Assembly (NCBI GenBank): GCA_965662355.1 | Contig: CBFIHP010000024.1 | Coordinates: 1 to 64,000, forward strand | Reading direction: 5' to 3' | DNA from: GCA-2683825 sp965662355 | Lineage (GTDB): Bacteria; Planctomycetota; UBA1135; GCA-002686595 | DNA length: 64,000 nt | Part shown: one piece after another, positions 1-8,286 of the stretch | How the letters are laid out: each line of letters starts with the position of its first letter | Position numbering within the stretch: position 1 is the stretch's first letter | Notes under the pieces: generated by a model | What the model saw: the letters and a program-made list of their open reading frames with translations, nothing else | Told to the model about the DNA's origin: nothing | Database searches by the model: none | Translations under genes and position numbers: made by a program

Positions 1-623
1 GGGACGTCGAAGACGCCCCCGTCGACGGGCTTCGCCTCCCAATCCGCACGGGTGGGGTCGAAGATCCAGAGCTGGTATTGGTTTTCTGCAGAGTCGTTGG
101 GGGCGAGGCCCTGGAAGAGCATGTAGCCCTCCTGGCGGGCGGAGCTCCACACGACGTCTCCGCTGGCTCCCGTCGCGGCCGCGTCTCTTGTGGCGGTCCA
201 GCTGGCGCGGACGAGGTCCGTTGCGTCGGCGACCAGTGTCTCACGCAGCGTGAGCAGGTCGTCCTTGCTACCTCCGAAGGGGAGCAGCATGAAGAGCAGT
301 GCCGCTGCGACCAGCCAGCCGGTCCAGGCGATCGCATTGCTCGGGACCGCGACGACCCGTCCCTTCGCCGTCCCGGTCGATTCGTTCGAGCCCACGCTGT
401 GGCGACCTTCTTCTTCTAGACGCGTCAGGAGATCGGCGGGCGGCGCCTCGACGTCCGTCAGGAGGCCGAGATGTACAGCGGCGACGACTCTCTCGAATTC
501 CTCGAGGTCGGCACGGTTCGCGAGTCGACTGAGGGCCGCTTCGCCGTCACGGTCCAGGCCGACGGTGAAGCGGTCGACACAGAGGTCGAGCGTGTGCTCG
601 TCCCAGTCGGCGAAGTGCTTCAT
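1..623 (-). CDS. RskA-like anti-sigma factor (partial, runs off the left edge)
   Basis: Reading the minus strand from an ATG at 623 gives an open frame of at least 207 residues that leaves the window before its stop. The N-terminal ~95 residues are polar and helical, as expected for a cytoplasmic sigma-binding domain. One hydrophobic segment lies at about residues 98-116. The outer part ends with a stretch carrying QYQLWIFDP and DGGVFDV, the signature of the RskA (anti-sigma-K) C-terminal domain. No HxxxCxxC zinc motif is visible. The start overlaps the stop of the ECF sigma gene (ATGA, 620-623), so the two are translationally coupled, as is usual for sigma/anti-sigma pairs. The inferred role is a membrane-anchored inhibitor of that sigma factor. 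Confidence 0.85.
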   Translation of the reverse strand, partial: MKHFADWDEHTLDLCVDRFTVGLDRDGEAALSRLANRADLEEFERVVAAVHLGLLTDVEAPPADLLTRLEEEGRHSVGSNESTGTAKGRVVAVPSNAIAWTGWLVAAALLFMLLPFGGSKDDLLTLRETLVADATDLVRASWTATRDAAATGASGDVVWSSARQEGYMLFQGLAPNDSAENQYQLWIFDPTRADWEAKPVDGGVFDV

Positions 624-1183
624 TGGTCCGTCCTCCGCGCCGAGCGCAGCTTCTGTGCGGCCTGGTCGAGTCCTCTGCGGATGTGACTCTTGACCGTCCC
701 GAGCGGAAGTCCGGTCGCCGACGCAATCTCGGGGTGCGTCAGCCCTTCCACCACGGACATGAGGATGACGCGTCGCTGGTCGGGCTTGAGGTCCGACAGC
801 GCTTCGCGCGCGAGCCGGGCTTCGTCGCCCAGATCCACCTGCTCAAGGCCGGCATCGTCGATGCTCGCGGTCGACTCCTCGACGAGCTCGTGCGCCGGGG
901 CGCGCCCGGCCCGCCGGCGCCGGTCGATCACGCGACGGCGGGCGATGGTCGCGATGAACGTGGCTTCCGAAGCCTTCTCAGGGTCGAAGCGCTCCGCGCT
1001 CTTCCAGACGTCTATGAAGACCTCCTGGACTACGTCCTCGATCGTCGCGACATCGTCCCAGGCCTTCTTCGCGACCGACCAGACCAGCGCCCCATAGCGG
1101 TCAAGACAGGCACGAACCGCATCTGCGTCGCCGCGGGCGACACGGAGGAGGATGGCTTCGCTCTGGGGACTCGGCTCGGTCAT
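620..1183 (-). CDS. ECF-family RNA polymerase sigma factor
   Basis: A 187-residue protein with the two-domain ECF layout. Region 2 (about residues 20-85) contains DVVQEVFIDVWKSAERFDP and an arginine-rich RRRVIDRRRR stretch. Region 4 (about 130-180) contains LKPDQRRVILM and the helix-turn-helix GLPLGTVKSHIRRGL. The start is taken at ATG 1183; the open frame extends further upstream without similarity to the family. The downstream gene overlaps by ATGA and encodes an RskA-like anti-sigma factor. Region 2 resembles the SigK/ECF19 group by eye, which is a loose assignment. The protein directs RNA polymerase to a regulon that I cannot define from sequence. Confidence 0.93.
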   Translation of the reverse strand: MTEPSPQSEAILLRVARGDADAVRACLDRYGALVWSVAKKAWDDVATIEDVVQEVFIDVWKSAERFDPEKASEATFIATIARRRVIDRRRRAGRAPAHELVEESTASIDDAGLEQVDLGDEARLAREALSDLKPDQRRVILMSVVEGLTHPEIASATGLPLGTVKSHIRRGLDQAAQKLRSARRTDQ

Positions 1184-1321
1184 GGGGGGCTCGGAGCGCC
1201 GTAACAGGCTCCCGCGCACTTCGAGGGCAGCGCGCACTCTATCTTGTCCGGACCCGGGAATGGCAAGCAGCGCCCGGAGACTCGGCCCGCTCGCCGGTAG
1301 AAGCTGCGCACACCCCACTTC

Positions 1322-2587
1322 TCACTTCCATCCGAGGGCGATCAGGGAGTCCTGCGCCCTTATGAAGACTTGGTCGCCAGCAGGAGCGACGTGAGCCCAG
1401 GTCTCGGCTTCAGCAACCTCGCGCTCGGAGAGCACCTGGTAGCCCGCCGGGTCGGCCTGGATCAGCCGCAGCATGCCCGTGTTCGACAAGGCCAGGATTC
1501 GATCTCCCTGAACGGTGAGGGACCAGTACTCGTCACCGGTGGGCGGAGACGTCCAGCGCTTCTCACCCGTCGCCAGATCGATGCACGAGAAGCGATTGCT
1601 CCGGAGGAACAGGTAGGCGTGTCCGTCCACCACGACGGGCGACGTCATGTAGCCCTGCACCCCCGTGTTCCATCCCCGCTCGGCTTGGAGACCGTCCGCC
1701 CCCTTGGTGATGGAGAACATCTGCGAACGCCCGCCGTAGGTCGACGTGAAGACGCCGTCGTCGACGACCGTCGGCGTCAGGATGTTCATTCCTCGGAACG
1801 CCTTGACGGGCGTCGACCAAAGCACTTTGCCGTCCTCGAGTCCGACACCTGCGAGGTCTACGCGTGTCTGTACGACCACCTGAGACCGGCCGGCGAGATT
1901 GGCGATTACGGGGGAGGAGAAAGCTCCTCCACTCATGACGTCACCGCCGTCGACCATCGAGCGCCAGACGGTCTCCCCCGTGCGCTTGTCCAGCTTCAGC
2001 AGCGAGGAGCCGGCTTGGATGATCAAGCCGTCGCCGACGACGAGCGGTGAAGAAGCGCACCCGAAAGGCGGGAGCTTCGTGTCGAAGCGTTCGGTGAAGT
2101 CCACCCTCCAGCGGACGGCCCCGGTCTCGGCGTCGAGGCACACGAGCACGTCGCGGATTCCGGCGACGTAAAGCGCGTCGCCGTCGAGCGCTGGAGTGCT
2201 CCGGATCCAGGAGCCGTTGCGTGCCGCGAAGAACGGCACCTCCATCGCTCCCTTCCAGCTCGTTTGCCACAGCTCCTCGCCAGTGGCGCGACTGATCGCG
2301 CGGACGACCTCGTACTCCTCGTCGATCGTCTCGGTGGTGTAGACGCGCTCCGCATCGACAATCGGACCCGAGTAGCTCGGGCCGAGCTCGTCGACGCGCC
2401 AGACCTCCACCAGGTTCGCGGGAGAGAGATCGGAGGCCCAGGCCTTGCCCAGGGCGTGGCCGTCGCGCGAGGGGCCTCGCCACTGCGTCCAGATCCCGAT
2501 GGTATCGGCGTTCTTCGAGTTGGCGCCCACCAGGCCGAGGGCCGGTGTGAGCTGGGTGACGAGGAGGATGATCGGGAGGAGGCTCAT
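1322..2587 (-). CDS. secreted PQQ-like beta-propeller protein
   Basis: 421 residues starting at ATG 2587 with a hydrophobic signal peptide of about 20 residues. The mature part opens with WTQWRGPSRDGHALG, a hallmark of the PQQ-propeller proteins abundant in planctomycetes. It then carries repeated blade motifs of the type GAVRWRVDF, GEELWQTSW, GKVLWSTPV and GEKRWTSPP, consistent with a seven- or eight-bladed propeller of the BamB/PQQ_2 kind. No catalytic quinone-dehydrogenase residues are evident, so a binding or scaffold role outside the cytoplasm is more likely than an enzyme. It is transcribed toward the ECF sigma gene with a 138-nt gap and is separated from the upstream fasciclin gene by a terminator-like hairpin. 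Confidence 0.85.
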   Translation of the reverse strand: MSLLPIILLVTQLTPALGLVGANSKNADTIGIWTQWRGPSRDGHALGKAWASDLSPANLVEVWRVDELGPSYSGPIVDAERVYTTETIDEEYEVVRAISRATGEELWQTSWKGAMEVPFFAARNGSWIRSTPALDGDALYVAGIRDVLVCLDAETGAVRWRVDFTERFDTKLPPFGCASSPLVVGDGLIIQAGSSLLKLDKRTGETVWRSMVDGGDVMSGGAFSSPVIANLAGRSQVVVQTRVDLAGVGLEDGKVLWSTPVKAFRGMNILTPTVVDDGVFTSTYGGRSQMFSITKGADGLQAERGWNTGVQGYMTSPVVVDGHAYLFLRSNRFSCIDLATGEKRWTSPPTGDEYWSLTVQGDRILALSNTGMLRLIQADPAGYQVLSEREVAEAETWAHVAPAGDQVFIRAQDSLIALGWK

Positions 2588-2665
2588 GGTTCTCTTTGGG
2601 AGTGCGTGGACGCCCGGTTGTTCGAACTCCGAATCACTCCGGATGCGGACCTTCACAAATAGGGA

Positions 2666-2700
2666 GCGGGGCGCGAGAGCAATGCGCTCCCGCGCCCCGC
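2666..2700 (-). terminator. intrinsic terminator-like hairpin after the fasciclin gene
   Basis: A long GC-rich inverted repeat: 10 perfect base pairs, one mismatch and four more pairs closing a short loop. It lies 29 nt past the stop of the fasciclin gene and 78 nt before the start of the PQQ gene. On the minus strand the stem is followed by a moderately T-rich stretch (2651-2665). It probably terminates or attenuates fasciclin transcription. Confidence 0.6.
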
Positions 2701-2728
2701 AAGGGGGGCTGCCAGTCTTGGAGTCCAC

Positions 2729-3658
2729 CTACTCGGGGAGCATGACCGAGTCGATCACGTGGATGACACCGTTGGAGGTCTCGATGTCTGCCTTCACTAC
2801 GAGGGCGCCGTTGATCATGACCTTGTCAGGCATGTTGCGAGTCTTGACGGTCTTGCTCGCGAGGCTGCTGCCCTCGAGCGTATTGAACTCGCCGCCGTCG
2901 GCTACGCTGTTGGCATACACACGACCGGGGATGACGTGGAACTTCAGCACCGCAGCCAACGTTTCGCGGTTCTCCGGCTTCAGAAGGTTCTCGACCGTGC
3001 CCGCGGGCAGCTTGGCGAAGGCTTCGTCGGTCGGGGCGAAGACGGTGAAGGGGCCGTCGCCCTGCAGGGCCTCTACAAGCCCAGCGGCCTTCAGCGCGGT
3101 AGCTAGCGTCTTGAACGAGCCGGCCTCGACCGCCGTCTCCACGATGTCCGCCGTGCTCGGCAGGATGACTGCGTCGATGACGTGGATCACGCCGTTCGAG
3201 CATTGGATGTCGGTCGTGACAACCTTGGCGCCGTCGACCATGACGCCGGCGTCGGTCGCGGCGAAGGCGATGCGTTGACCGTTGAGTGTCTCGGCGTTCT
3301 TGCGTTTCAGGACGTCCTTCGCCTCCAGTTTCCCGGGCACGACGTGGTAGGTCAGGATCGCCTGGAGCAAGCCCTTGTTCTCGGGCTCGAGCAGGCTGGA
3401 GAGCTGGGCCTTCGGCAGCTTGGCGAAGGCATCGTCGGTCGGCGCGAAGACCGTGAAGGGACCGTCGCCTTGGAGCGCGCCCACCAGATCGCCGGCCTCG
3501 AGCGCAGCGGCCAGGGTATTGAACGAGCCTGCGGCCACGGCCGTCTCGATGATGTTCTTGTTGGATTGACTTTCGGCTGCGATGCGCTTGGCCGAGCAGG
3601 AGTCATCGCTGGCGCCCAGGAGCAGCGCGGAGGAGAGGAGAGCGGTTGAGAGGATCAT
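2729..3658 (-). CDS. secreted protein with two fasciclin (FAS1) domains
   Basis: 309 residues from ATG 3658, with a signal peptide (residues 1 to about 17) and then two tandem FAS1 domains (about 35-165 and 175-305). Each domain has the family motifs: [11 protein letters not shown] or [11 protein letters not shown], a following [14 protein letters not shown] helix, [10 protein letters not shown] or [10 protein letters not shown], and the closing [13 protein letters not shown] or [13 protein letters not shown]. The two copies are very alike, suggesting internal duplication. FAS1 proteins act in adhesion or surface interaction outside the membrane. A SigK-like ECF factor and RskA-like anti-sigma gene lie just downstream on the same strand. 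This parallels mycobacteria, where SigK/RskA control the FAS1 proteins MPT70 and MPT83. Confidence 0.93.
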   Translation of the reverse strand: MILSTALLSSALLLGASDDSCSAKRIAAESQSNKNIIETAVAAGSFNTLAAALEAGDLVGALQGDGPFTVFAPTDDAFAKLPKAQLSSLLEPENKGLLQAILTYHVVPGKLEAKDVLKRKNAETLNGQRIAFAATDAGVMVDGAKVVTTDIQCSNGVIHVIDAVILPSTADIVETAVEAGSFKTLATALKAAGLVEALQGDGPFTVFAPTDEAFAKLPAGTVENLLKPENRETLAAVLKFHVIPGRVYANSVADGGEFNTLEGSSLASKTVKTRNMPDKVMINGALVVKADIETSNGVIHVIDSVMLPE

Positions 3659-3826
3659 CGTTGTTTCCAGGGTTTGGGGTTGGAGTTCACGTTCGATGCC
3701 CACGCTTCGCCGCTGTCCGGGGGGCGGATGCACGCGGCGTCAAGAAACTCACGCAGATCACTCAGGTGGCGAAGGCGCTCATTGAAAGGATCGATGCGCA
3801 TCCGGAGCGCGGGTGCGCGCGAAGGC

Positions 3827-4813
3827 ATGACCATGAAGCCCATGACCGAAGACCCGATGAGCAGCGAGGAGGCGAGGAATCGTCCGGCATCGGTGATCGA
3901 GCCGAAGTCGACGGTTCTCATGAGCGGTTCCACAGGTCTGGTTGGCCGTTCCCTGCTCGAGCGCCTGAGTGGTCTCGGGCGGCCGGCCATGCGCCTCGCG
4001 CGGGGTCTGGCCTCAGAGGGCGAGGTCCTCTGGGACCCGGCCGGAGGCGCGATCGACAGCGCGTCGCTCGCCTCCTCGGGCGCCCGCGCCGTCGTCCACC
4101 TGGCAGGTGAGAACATTGCCGACGGGCGCTGGACGGCCGCGAAGATGGACGCCATTCGCACGAGCCGCGTGCGCGGAACACGTCTCCTGGCGGAGAGCCT
4201 GGCGAGACTCGAGAGCCCCCCGGCGGTCCTGGTCTCGGCCTCGGCGATCGGTTTCTACGGGGACCGCGGAGACGAGATCCTGACGGAGTCCTCCGCGCCG
4301 GGCACGGGGTTCCTGTCGGACGTTTGTCGAGAGTGGGAGCAGGCCACCGAGCCCGCCCGCGAGGCCGGAATCCGCGTCGTGAATCTGAGGATTGGGGTCG
4401 TCCTCGCGAGCCAGGGCGGGGCCTTGGCCAGGATGCTCTTGCCCTTCAGGCTGGGGCTGGGCGGTCGGGTCGGCCCGGGCGATCAGTACATGAGCTGGAT
4501 CACGCTCGAGGACCTGGTCTCCACCATCATTCACGCGCTCGAGGACGAACGTCTGACCGGTCCGGTCAATGCGACCGCCCCCGATCCGGTCACGAACCGC
4601 GACTTCACGGGTGCCCTGGGTCAGGCGCTTCGCCGGCCGACGATCGCCCCCATGCCTGCCTTCGCCGCACGCGCGGCCTTCGGACGCATGGCCGACGAGC
4701 TGCTTCTCGCCAGCATGCGCGTCGTTCCCCAGAGGCTCCTCGAGTTCGACTTCCACTTCGAGCATCCGCGTCTCGAGGGCGCCCTTTGCTCCGTGCTGGG
4801 AGGCGTACAATGA
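3827..4813 (+). CDS. TIGR01777-family sugar-nucleotide epimerase-like protein
   Basis: 328 residues from ATG 3827, chosen because GAAGG lies 2-6 nt upstream and the Rossmann glycine motif then falls near the N-terminus. The motif STVLMSGSTGLVGRSLLERL binds NAD(P). Further family marks are VVHLAGENIADGRW, VSASAIGFYGDRGDE, FLSDVCREWEQA, RIGVVLASQGGAL and YMSWITLEDLV. These match the YfcH/TIGR01777 branch of short-chain dehydrogenase/epimerases, whose substrate is generally unknown. The stop overlaps the start of the SRPBCC gene by ATGA. TIGR01777 and SRPBCC domains are often neighbours or fused in other bacteria, so the two probably act together. Confidence 0.92.
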   Translation: MTMKPMTEDPMSSEEARNRPASVIEPKSTVLMSGSTGLVGRSLLERLSGLGRPAMRLARGLASEGEVLWDPAGGAIDSASLASSGARAVVHLAGENIADGRWTAAKMDAIRTSRVRGTRLLAESLARLESPPAVLVSASAIGFYGDRGDEILTESSAPGTGFLSDVCREWEQATEPAREAGIRVVNLRIGVVLASQGGALARMLLPFRLGLGGRVGPGDQYMSWITLEDLVSTIIHALEDERLTGPVNATAPDPVTNRDFTGALGQALRRPTIAPMPAFAARAAFGRMADELLLASMRVVPQRLLEFDFHFEHPRLEGALCSVLGGVQ

Positions 4814-5280
4814 CGTCCGCGGTCGCGCGCGCACGCGGGTTCTCGCTCGAGCGCGAGCAGCTCGTTCGTCGGGACCTTGACGAGGTCTTCGCCTTCTTCT
4901 CGGATCCGGCGAACCTGGAGGCGATCACACCTCCCTGGCTCAACTTCCGCGTCCTGAGGTGCTCCACGCCCGTTCTCGGCGAGGGGACCACGATCGACTA
5001 CAGGCTGCGGGTCCACGGCCTCCCACTGCGCTGGCGCAGCCTGATCCGGTCCTGGAATCCGCCGTTCGAGTTCGTGGACGAGCAGGTCCGGGGCCCCTAT
5101 CGCTTCTGGGTCCACCGGCACTCGTTCCGCGCGACCGAGGAGGGAGTCCTGATGGGAGACCGTGTTGACTATGGGGTACTCGGTGGCGCGCTGATCCATG
5201 GCCTGTTCATCAAGCGCGACCTGGCTCGGATCTTCGACCACCGCCGAGATCGCCTCGAGAGCCTGTTTTCTGAGGGCTAG
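4810..5280 (+). CDS. SRPBCC-fold (START/CoxG-like) ligand-binding protein
   Basis: 156 residues from ATG 4810, overlapping the stop of the epimerase gene. The sequence has the typical SRPBCC opening (DLDEVFAFFSDPANLEAITP) and the following TPPWLNFRVL. After it come alternating beta strands including YRLRVHGLPLRWRSLI, PFEFVDEQ, GPYRFWVHRHSF and GVLMGDRVDYGVLGG. This is the fold of polyketide cyclase-like and YfcH-partner proteins that enclose a hydrophobic ligand. No signal peptide, so cytoplasmic. The ligand is unknown; coupling to the TIGR01777 gene suggests a shared substrate. Confidence 0.88.
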   Translation: MTSAVARARGFSLEREQLVRRDLDEVFAFFSDPANLEAITPPWLNFRVLRCSTPVLGEGTTIDYRLRVHGLPLRWRSLIRSWNPPFEFVDEQVRGPYRFWVHRHSFRATEEGVLMGDRVDYGVLGGALIHGLFIKRDLARIFDHRRDRLESLFSEG

Positions 5281-5390
5281 GGGGGGCGTTGCCCGGCCTT
5301 GCGAGATTTATTCTGCCGCGTGCATCTGGCGCCTGGGCTCGGGCGAACAAACTGGCGAAGCCTGGACCTTCGCCGTCCACCCAGAGGATC

Positions 5391-5981
5391 ATGAAAGACA
5401 AGAGCCGCAGCCCGCACAACTCCCCGCGACGAGGCAGGGTCCCGTTCCTGGTCGGCGCCGTAATCGCCGCGGGGATCTCGTTCCTTCTGGTGTCCTCGTG
5501 TGCCAGCACCGTCGAGAACCGCGACCCCACGGGCGAGTCCTTGCCCCGTGTCGAAGGTGAGACCCTAGAGGGCGAGTCACGCTCCCTCCCGCTGCAGGTG
5601 AACACCTTGCTTCTGGTGGGGTACGTCCAGAAGGCGCAGTTCGACGCCGATCGCTGGTTGGTGGGCCTCCTTCAGACACCACCGGCGGTACGCATCCTCG
5701 AGGTGCCCACGATCGACGGGCTCTTCCCACGCCTGATCGCTGGCAAGATCGACGCCGGAATGCGAAGCGGGATCCCGAGCGAGGACTGGGAATCGGTCGT
5801 CACGCTCTACGGGTCGGACGCGCGCGAGATCGTCGAGTTCACGGGGAACGAGAGCGGGCGCAACATCCGCGTGCTGCTCGTCGACACCGAGGGAGTCGTA
5901 CGCTGGTTCCACGACCGCGGGTTCTCTGCCGGGAAGCTCCTCGAACTCGTGCAGGCAGCGGAGGACCTAGCTTCCGAGTGA
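5391..5981 (+). CDS. putative lipoprotein with thioredoxin-like fold, no CxxC
   Basis: 196 residues from ATG 5391, preceded by AGAGGA. The N-terminus is basic, followed by a hydrophobic segment ending in LLVSSCAS, so Cys37 is a plausible lipidation site. The C-terminal half (VNTLLLVGYVQKAQFDADRW, VLLVDTEGVVRWFHDRGFS) has the strand pattern of a redoxin or ATP10-like thioredoxin fold. The active-site CxxC is absent, so a redox role is doubtful. I do not recognise a closer family. It ends a three-gene plus-strand run; the next 500 bases hold no gene. Confidence 0.7.
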   Translation: MKDKSRSPHNSPRRGRVPFLVGAVIAAGISFLLVSSCASTVENRDPTGESLPRVEGETLEGESRSLPLQVNTLLLVGYVQKAQFDADRWLVGLLQTPPAVRILEVPTIDGLFPRLIAGKIDAGMRSGIPSEDWESVVTLYGSDAREIVEFTGNESGRNIRVLLVDTEGVVRWFHDRGFSAGKLLELVQAAEDLASE

Positions 5982-6482
5982 CGCCGCGGCGACGGCCACT
6001 TCCGACGGTGCGGGGGCCAAAGCCGGGGTGAGGGGTGGAGACGTGGGGCGCATGGTGGAAGCGTGTTGTTTGACCATCGAGGCTCACCTCGGCCGCCCAA
6101 GCCAGGCCATTCCAGGACCTGTTCGTGCATCTCACTCGGCCACGGGTCCACCGCCGTGGCGCGGGTGCGGAAGCGATGCCGGAGACTGTTCCTCTCCAGG
6201 CGAGCCAAGCGGCCCCCCGCTACCAACTCACAAAGTGGCGCCCGTGCGGCGGGAATGGTCCGCCCGCAATCGCCGGCCCCAGCCAGGGGCCTGGGCGACG
6301 CAAGAAGCTTCCCGAGGCGCACCTCCTGGTGCGTCGGGAACGGCTGACCGACGAAAGCGGTCGAAGTGCTGTCATCACTTCGTCCGTTTCTTCTCTGCTT
6401 GACAATCGCTGAGGGCCTTCGGAGCGCAACTGTTGCCTGTTCTCCGAAGGCCCGATTCTTTTTCCCAGGGTCTCTTTGGACC
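5982..6482. other. 501-bp gene-free, hairpin-rich region between convergent genes
   Basis: No reading frame here has family features or a convincing ribosome-binding site. The right third is a run of strong inverted repeats: 6275-6291 (six pairs), 6309-6340 (7 + 6 pairs with a 2-nt bulge), 6346-6362 (five pairs), 6363-6381 (six pairs) and the terminator-like stem at 6413-6453. A TTGACA hexamer lies at 6399-6404. The density of stems suggests a structured RNA, but it does not show the conserved sequences of RNase P RNA, tmRNA or SRP RNA. It could also simply be the shared 3' region of the two converging genes. Confidence 0.35.
6413..6465 (+). terminator. intrinsic terminator
   Basis: A perfect 12-bp stem (GGGCCTTCGGAG with CTCCGAAGGCCC) encloses a 17-nt loop that itself contains a small GCAA/TTGC stem. 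On the plus strand it is followed by GATTCTTTTTCCC, a T-rich tract. It therefore terminates plus-strand transcription arriving from 5981 or from an RNA gene within 5982-6412. The minus strand lacks a T-tract here. Confidence 0.8.
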
Positions 6483-7499
6483 CTAGTAGAACGGTGCTTC
6501 GCCCTCGGGGCGGCTCTTGAAGCGCCGGTGGGTCCAGAGCCAGTGATCGGGATTCTTGCGGATGACGTCTTCGAGCTCGGCGTTGAAGCGGCGGGTGTTC
6601 TCCTCGATGTCCGCATGCTTGTTCCCCGTACGCTCGAGCTCGACCGCGGGCCGCGTCCAGATGTGGTGGAAGGTCTCCGGGTCGTCGAAGACCGGGACCG
6701 TGTAGGTCACGTGGACCGGGACGTCCATGGTCAGGGCGACCGCGGCGGCGGCGCGGGTCGTGGCGGCCTTGATGCCGAAGAGGTCGACGAAGATGCCACC
6801 CCGGCCAGGGCGCATGTTCTGGTCGAACACCATGGTCACGGGAGACTTGTCCTTCAGCTTGCGCAGGATCTGACGGGCGGCTTCGTCGTGATAGATCGAG
6901 CCTTGCCCCGAGCGCGTGCGGTGATCGCAGATGTAGGCGTCGATGTAGGGGTTGGCGAGCCGGTGGACGACGAAATTCGTGGGGACACCGAGAAAGCCCG
7001 AGCACACCGCGGCCAGCTCCCAGTTGCCCATGTGGAGCATCAGGCACAGATAGGGCTCGCCCTTGTCGACGTGCTCGCGCAGGTACTCGCGGCCGACAAA
7101 GCGCATGTAGCGCGCGGCATTGGCTCGATGGATGCGGGCGCTCCAGAAGGTGCTGAGGGCGACCTCGCCGGCGTTCTCGAGCGAGCGCTTCACGATGGCG
7201 ATCTTCTCCTCGGGCCCTTTCGTGTCACCGAAGGCCAGATCGAGGTGCTTCAGACCGACGTTGCGACGACCGAGAGGCACGTAGTACGTCAACCCACCGA
7301 AGAAACGGCCCAGGCGCCGTATCCAGGTGAAGGGCAGCAGGCGGAAGGGGAGGGCAAACACCAGGAGCGCCACGTAGGCGAGCTTGTCCGCAAGGTCCCT
7401 GGGACCCGTGGGCCAGGCGCAGAGAACCGGGCCGCTCGCGGCCGTGGTGTCCTTTGATTCTTGCACGGGTTTCGTGACGTTCTGTGCGTTCGCGGTCAT
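6483..7499 (-). CDS. LpxL/HtrB-family lipid A (Kdo2-lipid) acyltransferase
   Basis: 338 residues from ATG 7499. A hydrophobic N-terminal anchor (about residues 40-58) is followed by the acyltransferase domain. The H-x4-E catalytic motif is HMGNWE with His156 and Glu161. Downstream are FDQNMRPGRGGIFVDLFG and a C-terminal DHWLWTHRRFKSRP, all standard for the lauroyl/myristoyl acyltransferase family that adds secondary acyl chains to lipid A at the inner membrane. The start overlaps the stop of the DUF374 gene by ATGA, so the two acyltransferases are coupled. The presence of this enzyme argues for an outer membrane with lipid A or a similar acylated glycolipid. Confidence 0.92.
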   Translation of the reverse strand: MTANAQNVTKPVQESKDTTAASGPVLCAWPTGPRDLADKLAYVALLVFALPFRLLPFTWIRRLGRFFGGLTYYVPLGRRNVGLKHLDLAFGDTKGPEEKIAIVKRSLENAGEVALSTFWSARIHRANAARYMRFVGREYLREHVDKGEPYLCLMLHMGNWELAAVCSGFLGVPTNFVVHRLANPYIDAYICDHRTRSGQGSIYHDEAARQILRKLKDKSPVTMVFDQNMRPGRGGIFVDLFGIKAATTRAAAAVALTMDVPVHVTYTVPVFDDPETFHHIWTRPAVELERTGNKHADIEENTRRFNAELEDVIRKNPDHWLWTHRRFKSRPEGEAPFY

Positions 7500-8260
7500 C
7501 GGTTGGCACGACTGTGGGCACGCTCGGTTAGCTCGCGGAGTTGGCCTTCGACGTTCAGCCGGGCTTCCTCGAGCTGGTCGGGGTGGGCGTCGCGTTCGAT
7601 GAAGATCGGCTCGCCGGCCACGGCCACGATACGTGAGAACGGCAACGGAATCTGCGTTCGATCCCAGGTCTTCAAGAGGAAGCTGCGACGCGACCAGGTG
7701 CGGATGGGAACGATCGGCACTCCGCTCTGCTGGGCGAGGTGCAGGATGCCCTTCTTGCAAACGCCGACAGGACCGCGGGAACCGTCGATGGTCAAGGCCG
7801 CAACCACTCCCTCGCGCGTCTCCAGATAGTCGATCATCTCGCCCAGAGCCTGTCGCCCGCGCTGGGCCCCGGAGCCGCGGACGATGTCGTGTCCGAGTTT
7901 GTGCGCGACCTGGGCTATCCGATCGCCGTCCTGGCTGGTCGAGACCATCGAGACGATGCGCTTGCCGCGGTAGAGAAAGGCGCTGATGATCACGTCCTGG
8001 TGCATGATGGCACTGATGGCGTTCTTGCCACCGCGCGCGGGGCCCCAGAGCGTCTCGAGGTCACTCGTATCCACTCGACTGGTCAGGCGCACGAGCGCCA
8101 TGTAGAACCGAAAACAGAAGAAGCCGATCGCGACCAGCTGTCTCTGGTAACGGCTCAACGGCCCCTTCGGTCGCGAGGAGGGCGGCGTGTAGAGTTCGCT
8201 ACGGGATTTAGCCCGCTCGGTTCGTTGCGGGGGGTCGGACGCGGACGGCTCGCTCTTCAT
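7496..8260 (-). CDS. DUF374 / lysophospholipid acyltransferase-like protein
   Basis: 254 residues. ATG 8260 is preferred over an adjacent GTG because AGG lies about 5 nt upstream. A membrane-proximal segment (VAIGFFCFRFYMALV) is followed by the DUF374 motifs: AIMHQDVI, VSTSQDGDRIA, IVRGSGAQRGRQAL and TIDGSRGPVGVCKKG. DUF374 proteins are related to PlsC-type acyltransferases and are often found with lipid A or Kdo genes. Here the gene sits between the peroxiredoxin gene (26-nt gap) and the LpxL-like gene (ATGA overlap), so all three are probably one transcript. Confidence 0.9.
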   Translation of the reverse strand: MKSEPSASDPPQRTERAKSRSELYTPPSSRPKGPLSRYQRQLVAIGFFCFRFYMALVRLTSRVDTSDLETLWGPARGGKNAISAIMHQDVIISAFLYRGKRIVSMVSTSQDGDRIAQVAHKLGHDIVRGSGAQRGRQALGEMIDYLETREGVVAALTIDGSRGPVGVCKKGILHLAQQSGVPIVPIRTWSRRSFLLKTWDRTQIPLPFSRIVAVAGEPIFIERDAHPDQLEEARLNVEGQLRELTERAHSRANR

Positions 8261-8286
8261 CACCTGGACTGCGTCGTGCTTTCCCG

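Noticed and set aside
5982..6482. RNase P RNA, tmRNA or SRP RNA gene
   Set aside because: The conserved sequences of these RNAs (for example GAAAGTCCGGGC, the tmRNA tRNA-like ends, or the SRP GGAAG-x-AGCA loop) are not present on either strand.
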